A DNA stretch of 64,000 bases, from positions 1,116,001 to 1,180,000 of the forward strand of contig NC_016520.1 in NCBI RefSeq assembly GCF_000236905.1. The letters are read 5' to 3'. Below are positions 61,908 to 64,000 of this stretch, piece after piece. Under the pieces are notes generated by a model, which had not been told where the DNA came from, searched no databases, and worked only from the letters and a program-made list of their open reading frames with translations. Positions within the stretch are counted from its first letter, which is position 1. Each line of letters opens with the position of its first letter. A program made the position numbers and the translations under genes. Origin of the DNA: Tetrapisispora phaffii CBS 4417 (Eukaryota > Ascomycota > Saccharomycetes > Saccharomycetales > Saccharomycetaceae).

Positions 61908-62892
61908 GTTTAACCACTAGTTGCGAATGTATAATCTCAGTATTTCAGGTTATTAGCCTTATTTATATATATATGTGTGTGTGTGTCTCTACAGTTCTAT
62001 GTTCACCAACCTTGCGAATCCTTGCACCAAGACGAGATAGCTAGCCACCTCCTGAAACAGCCCAAGAAACACATGGCACAAACGAAGACGAATAAACCAA
62101 TATACACCAACCTCTTATATACAATCACAACCAGAGCACTCCCGGATCCAGGGAAGGATCCCCCACATGCACAAATCCACCTCTTTGAACGTCGGTCCTT
62201 GTTACGATACAGCTTGTTGGTACCCCACGCCTTATCGAAGGGCAGAGATTCCACCAACCACAACAGCCCCTCTTTCGGGCAATAGCGACCCTCTGTGTGT
62301 GCGTCGTGTCGTCCGAGATGTCCGAGGCGGAGGGGCACAGTCCCCAACGACACAAACGCAGACGACACAAATGCTGGCGACACAAATGCTGGCGACAGCG
62401 GCCGGTGGTCCACGGTTGTCAGAATGTTCCTGGTGAGTACGGCACCGAAGGCTGTTATCTTGCTTGCTAGTGTGGGTTTGCGAATGGCCCATGATCGTCC
62501 AAGCGCTTGGCAAAGACTTGTTTCAATTGTTAGGTCTGTGTTGTGCTCACTAGTCAATGCATCGGGGTGATAAACAGGGCACACGAGATGCCTCTATCGT
62601 GCACGTACACGCACACACTCTCTGTCTTTCTCTCGATGAGGTGGTACTTGCGACGGCCTCTCCCGCCCACCGGCAAGCTCGTGGGTTCTTCCACTATGCG
62701 GTGTTCGTCGGAAACGATTTTTCATCTCTCTTCCCCATCATTTTGCTCTATATAAAGAGCAAGGTTCTTTGGCTAATCAGAAGCTGATGGTTGGCACTGT
62801 TAAGTAGTCGCGTACTCTCCCGCAACTGAACATAATTTGGCTACTGAAACGGCCTCTAGACAACATATAGCTGCTAGCACTACTCTTTTGGA
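61908..62892. promoter_or_regulatory. G+C-rich divergent LSC2-CPD1 spacer
   Basis: This spacer contrasts strongly with the rest of the window; for example 38 of 60 bases at 62281-62340 are G or C. It contains a (TATA)/(TG) tract at 61961-61985, a 15-bp tandem repeat (62348-62397) and a CTATATAAAG box at 62749-62758 that fits the CPD1 core promoter. Long frames on both strands (for example 62003-62584, minus, 193 codons) are explained by the high G+C content and show no family motif. In S. cerevisiae SDA1 and BRF1 lie here; neither is readable. Confidence 0.55.
62348..62397. repeat. 15-bp tandem repeat (3.3 copies)
   Basis: The unit CGACACAAATGCTGG occurs twice exactly, preceded by a variant CGACACAAACGCAGA and followed by a partial CGACA. 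It lies in the middle of the G+C-rich LSC2-CPD1 spacer. The function is unknown; it is probably a small minisatellite. Confidence 0.85.
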
Positions 62893-63630
62893 ATGGCTGT
62901 CTCTCTTTGGTTTTGTCCATCTCCAGGTACACATACCTACGATATTTTGATGACTTTGACACAGTCCATTCAATCGCTTTTCCCTAATTCACCCACATTC
63001 GAACCTCATATCACATTGACTTCGAACTTGGCTTTGAATAGCGATCCCGACAAGTCTCTGGACGACGTCAATAAGATACTCACCTACTGCGTGGCTGCAA
63101 TGAACTCGATTAAAAAACAGTACATGGAATCGCTGACACTAGAGAATAACGGTTTAAGGTTAACTGACCAATTGGTTAGTTTCAAAAACCTGTGCATCGG
63201 GAAGAAATACTTCAGTAAGATATTCTTACAATGTAAAGAGAATAGGTACTTGTATTCCGTGGCAAGCATCATGAGAGAGATGTTCGTGGAAGTGACGGAC
63301 AACGAAATGAGGGCAAAAAGTTGGTTGAAGGAGGATTTTCTACCACACTTGTCATTGCTGTATTCGGACGTGCCACATTTAAGTAAAGCAGATGAAAGGG
63401 CAGTTGTGACAAGAATAGAAGATATAGTGGACATAAAGCTACGCAAAGAATCGATCATCCCTACAATAATGGAAACTTGGAGTAATAAAGAAAAAAATAA
63501 CATACAAGTGAAGTATTCCTTCAGTGAGACACCATCCACATTGGCATGGGGATTGCCAGGAACACTCAAAGTTGTTAGATGTGTAGGACCCGTCGATGAA
63601 TGGGAAGTTCTAGGAAAGATAGATGTTTAA
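62893..63630 (+). CDS. CPD1: 2',3'-cyclic-nucleotide 3'-phosphodiesterase Cpd1
   Basis: A 245-residue protein (239 in S. cerevisiae). It is a 2H phosphoesterase that opens ADP-ribose 1'',2''-cyclic phosphate, a by-product of tRNA splicing, and related cyclic phosphates. The two catalytic H-x-S/T-x motifs are HITL (His39) in FEPHITLTSNL and HLSL (His152) in LPHLSLLYSD. The opening AVSLWFCPSPG, an L-x-F-C-P-start, is family-typical. The downstream conserved stretch near the C-terminus is W-G-L-P-G-T-L-K-V-V. The gene is intact and matches YGR247W, although the genes between it and LSC2 in S. cerevisiae are missing here. Confidence 0.95.
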   Translation: MAVSLWFCPSPGTHTYDILMTLTQSIQSLFPNSPTFEPHITLTSNLALNSDPDKSLDDVNKILTYCVAAMNSIKKQYMESLTLENNGLRLTDQLVSFKNLCIGKKYFSKIFLQCKENRYLYSVASIMREMFVEVTDNEMRAKSWLKEDFLPHLSLLYSDVPHLSKADERAVVTRIEDIVDIKLRKESIIPTIMETWSNKEKNNIQVKYSFSETPSTLAWGLPGTLKVVRCVGPVDEWEVLGKIDV

Positions 63631-64000
63631 CCACGGGTCTGTTTTCCTCCCAATTACAGCAGTACTTTCCATTTGATTCTGTAAATAGTTGACCCCATGT
63701 TTTCAAAATCAACCAATTTATTAATAGCATTCATCATTATCAATACCTTTGATACACAAGTATAATTATATATATCGACACTTTTCGACCATTCTCTGTT
63801 TCATCGGACCTTTAAATGGCATCGGAGTGGCCGGGCTTACATTGAAATTAGAAATACTCGTAATAGTTTTAATCTAAAGGGGCGAAAAATTGTAAAAGAT
63901 ATATAAATCGAAATAAAATCGAGCAATTGAATTGTTTTTTTTTACTTAGTTTTTAAGTGTGTTTGTCTTTGCATGGTAACATACAAGCATATAGATATAT
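63631..64000. other. CPD1 downstream region at window end
   Basis: A+T-rich, with CPD1 3' signals. A stress-type AGGGG core lies at 63878-63882, followed by a poly-T tract, which could belong to the promoter of a gene beyond the window (SOL4/SOL3 follows in S. cerevisiae). No gene start is visible. Confidence 0.35.

Noticed and set aside
62003..62584. A 193-codon open frame on the minus strand between LSC2 and CPD1
   Set aside because: It overlaps several equally long frames on both strands in a G+C-rich patch, contains the 15-bp tandem repeat, and shows no domain or family pattern.

Overview
The window is nuclear DNA of a budding yeast (family Saccharomycetaceae). It is A+T-rich, its genes are compact and almost intron-free, and two nuclear tRNA genes (one with the classic tRNA-Phe intron) are present. 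Nearly every gene has a recognisable Saccharomyces cerevisiae counterpart. Twenty-nine protein genes and two tRNA genes are supported. Gene names were assigned by reading the proteins and by remembered gene order; no database search was run.

Gene order is the strongest clue to the lineage. From left to right the genes are CCH1, tRNA-Gly, tRNA-Phe, CRM1, MRPL9, MRPL6, IMP3, SKG6/TOS2, PET54, HSV2, AMA1, PEX28, MTC6, DIE2/ALG10, SPO12/BNS1, PHB2, NAS6, RTT107, YHB1, MIC26, SPG1, a YGR237C homologue, REC104, KEL1/KEL2, TDA11, PEX18/PEX21, PFK1, YAP1801/YAP1802, LSC2 and CPD1. In S. cerevisiae these lie on two sister segments left by the whole-genome duplication (YGR217W-YGR247W on chromosome VII and YHR147C-YHR161C on chromosome VIII). 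Here they are interleaved in a single line. Several genes expected in the ancestral order are absent (PHO81, SPO16, LIN1, SMI1, MPC2/3, and the essential SDA1 and BRF1). This fits a post-duplication species that resolved its duplicates differently from S. cerevisiae, as in the Vanderwaltozyma/Tetrapisispora lineages. The species itself cannot be fixed from the sequence.

Region by region: 1-7.9 kb holds the 3' part of a calcium-channel gene, then a tRNA-bearing spacer with a 20-base assembly gap. 7.9-20.3 kb carries nuclear export, mitochondrial translation, ribosome assembly and phosphoinositide-binding genes. 21-31 kb mixes meiosis and cell-cycle exit (AMA1, SPO12), peroxisome, and membrane or ER genes. 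31-41 kb holds prohibitin, a proteasome chaperone, a DNA-repair scaffold, nitric-oxide detoxification, and two small mitochondrial or stationary-phase proteins. 41-52 kb holds a stress-domain protein, a meiotic recombination factor, polarity genes and a peroxisomal import co-receptor. 52-64 kb holds glycolysis, clathrin adaptor, TCA-cycle and RNA-processing phosphodiesterase genes.

Regulatory sequence is readable in places. There is a Rap1/Gcr1/Reb1 cluster in the long PFK1 upstream region, PAC, RRPE and Reb1 sites before IMP3, and a Ume6 (URS1) site before REC104. Ndt80-type sites occur in the PHB2-NAS6 and SPO12 upstream regions. AMA1 has a 90-nt intron. I found no mobile element with coding capacity, no CRISPR, and no previously undescribed multi-gene system. 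The interest lies in the evolutionary layout, the promoters and a few diagnostic residues.
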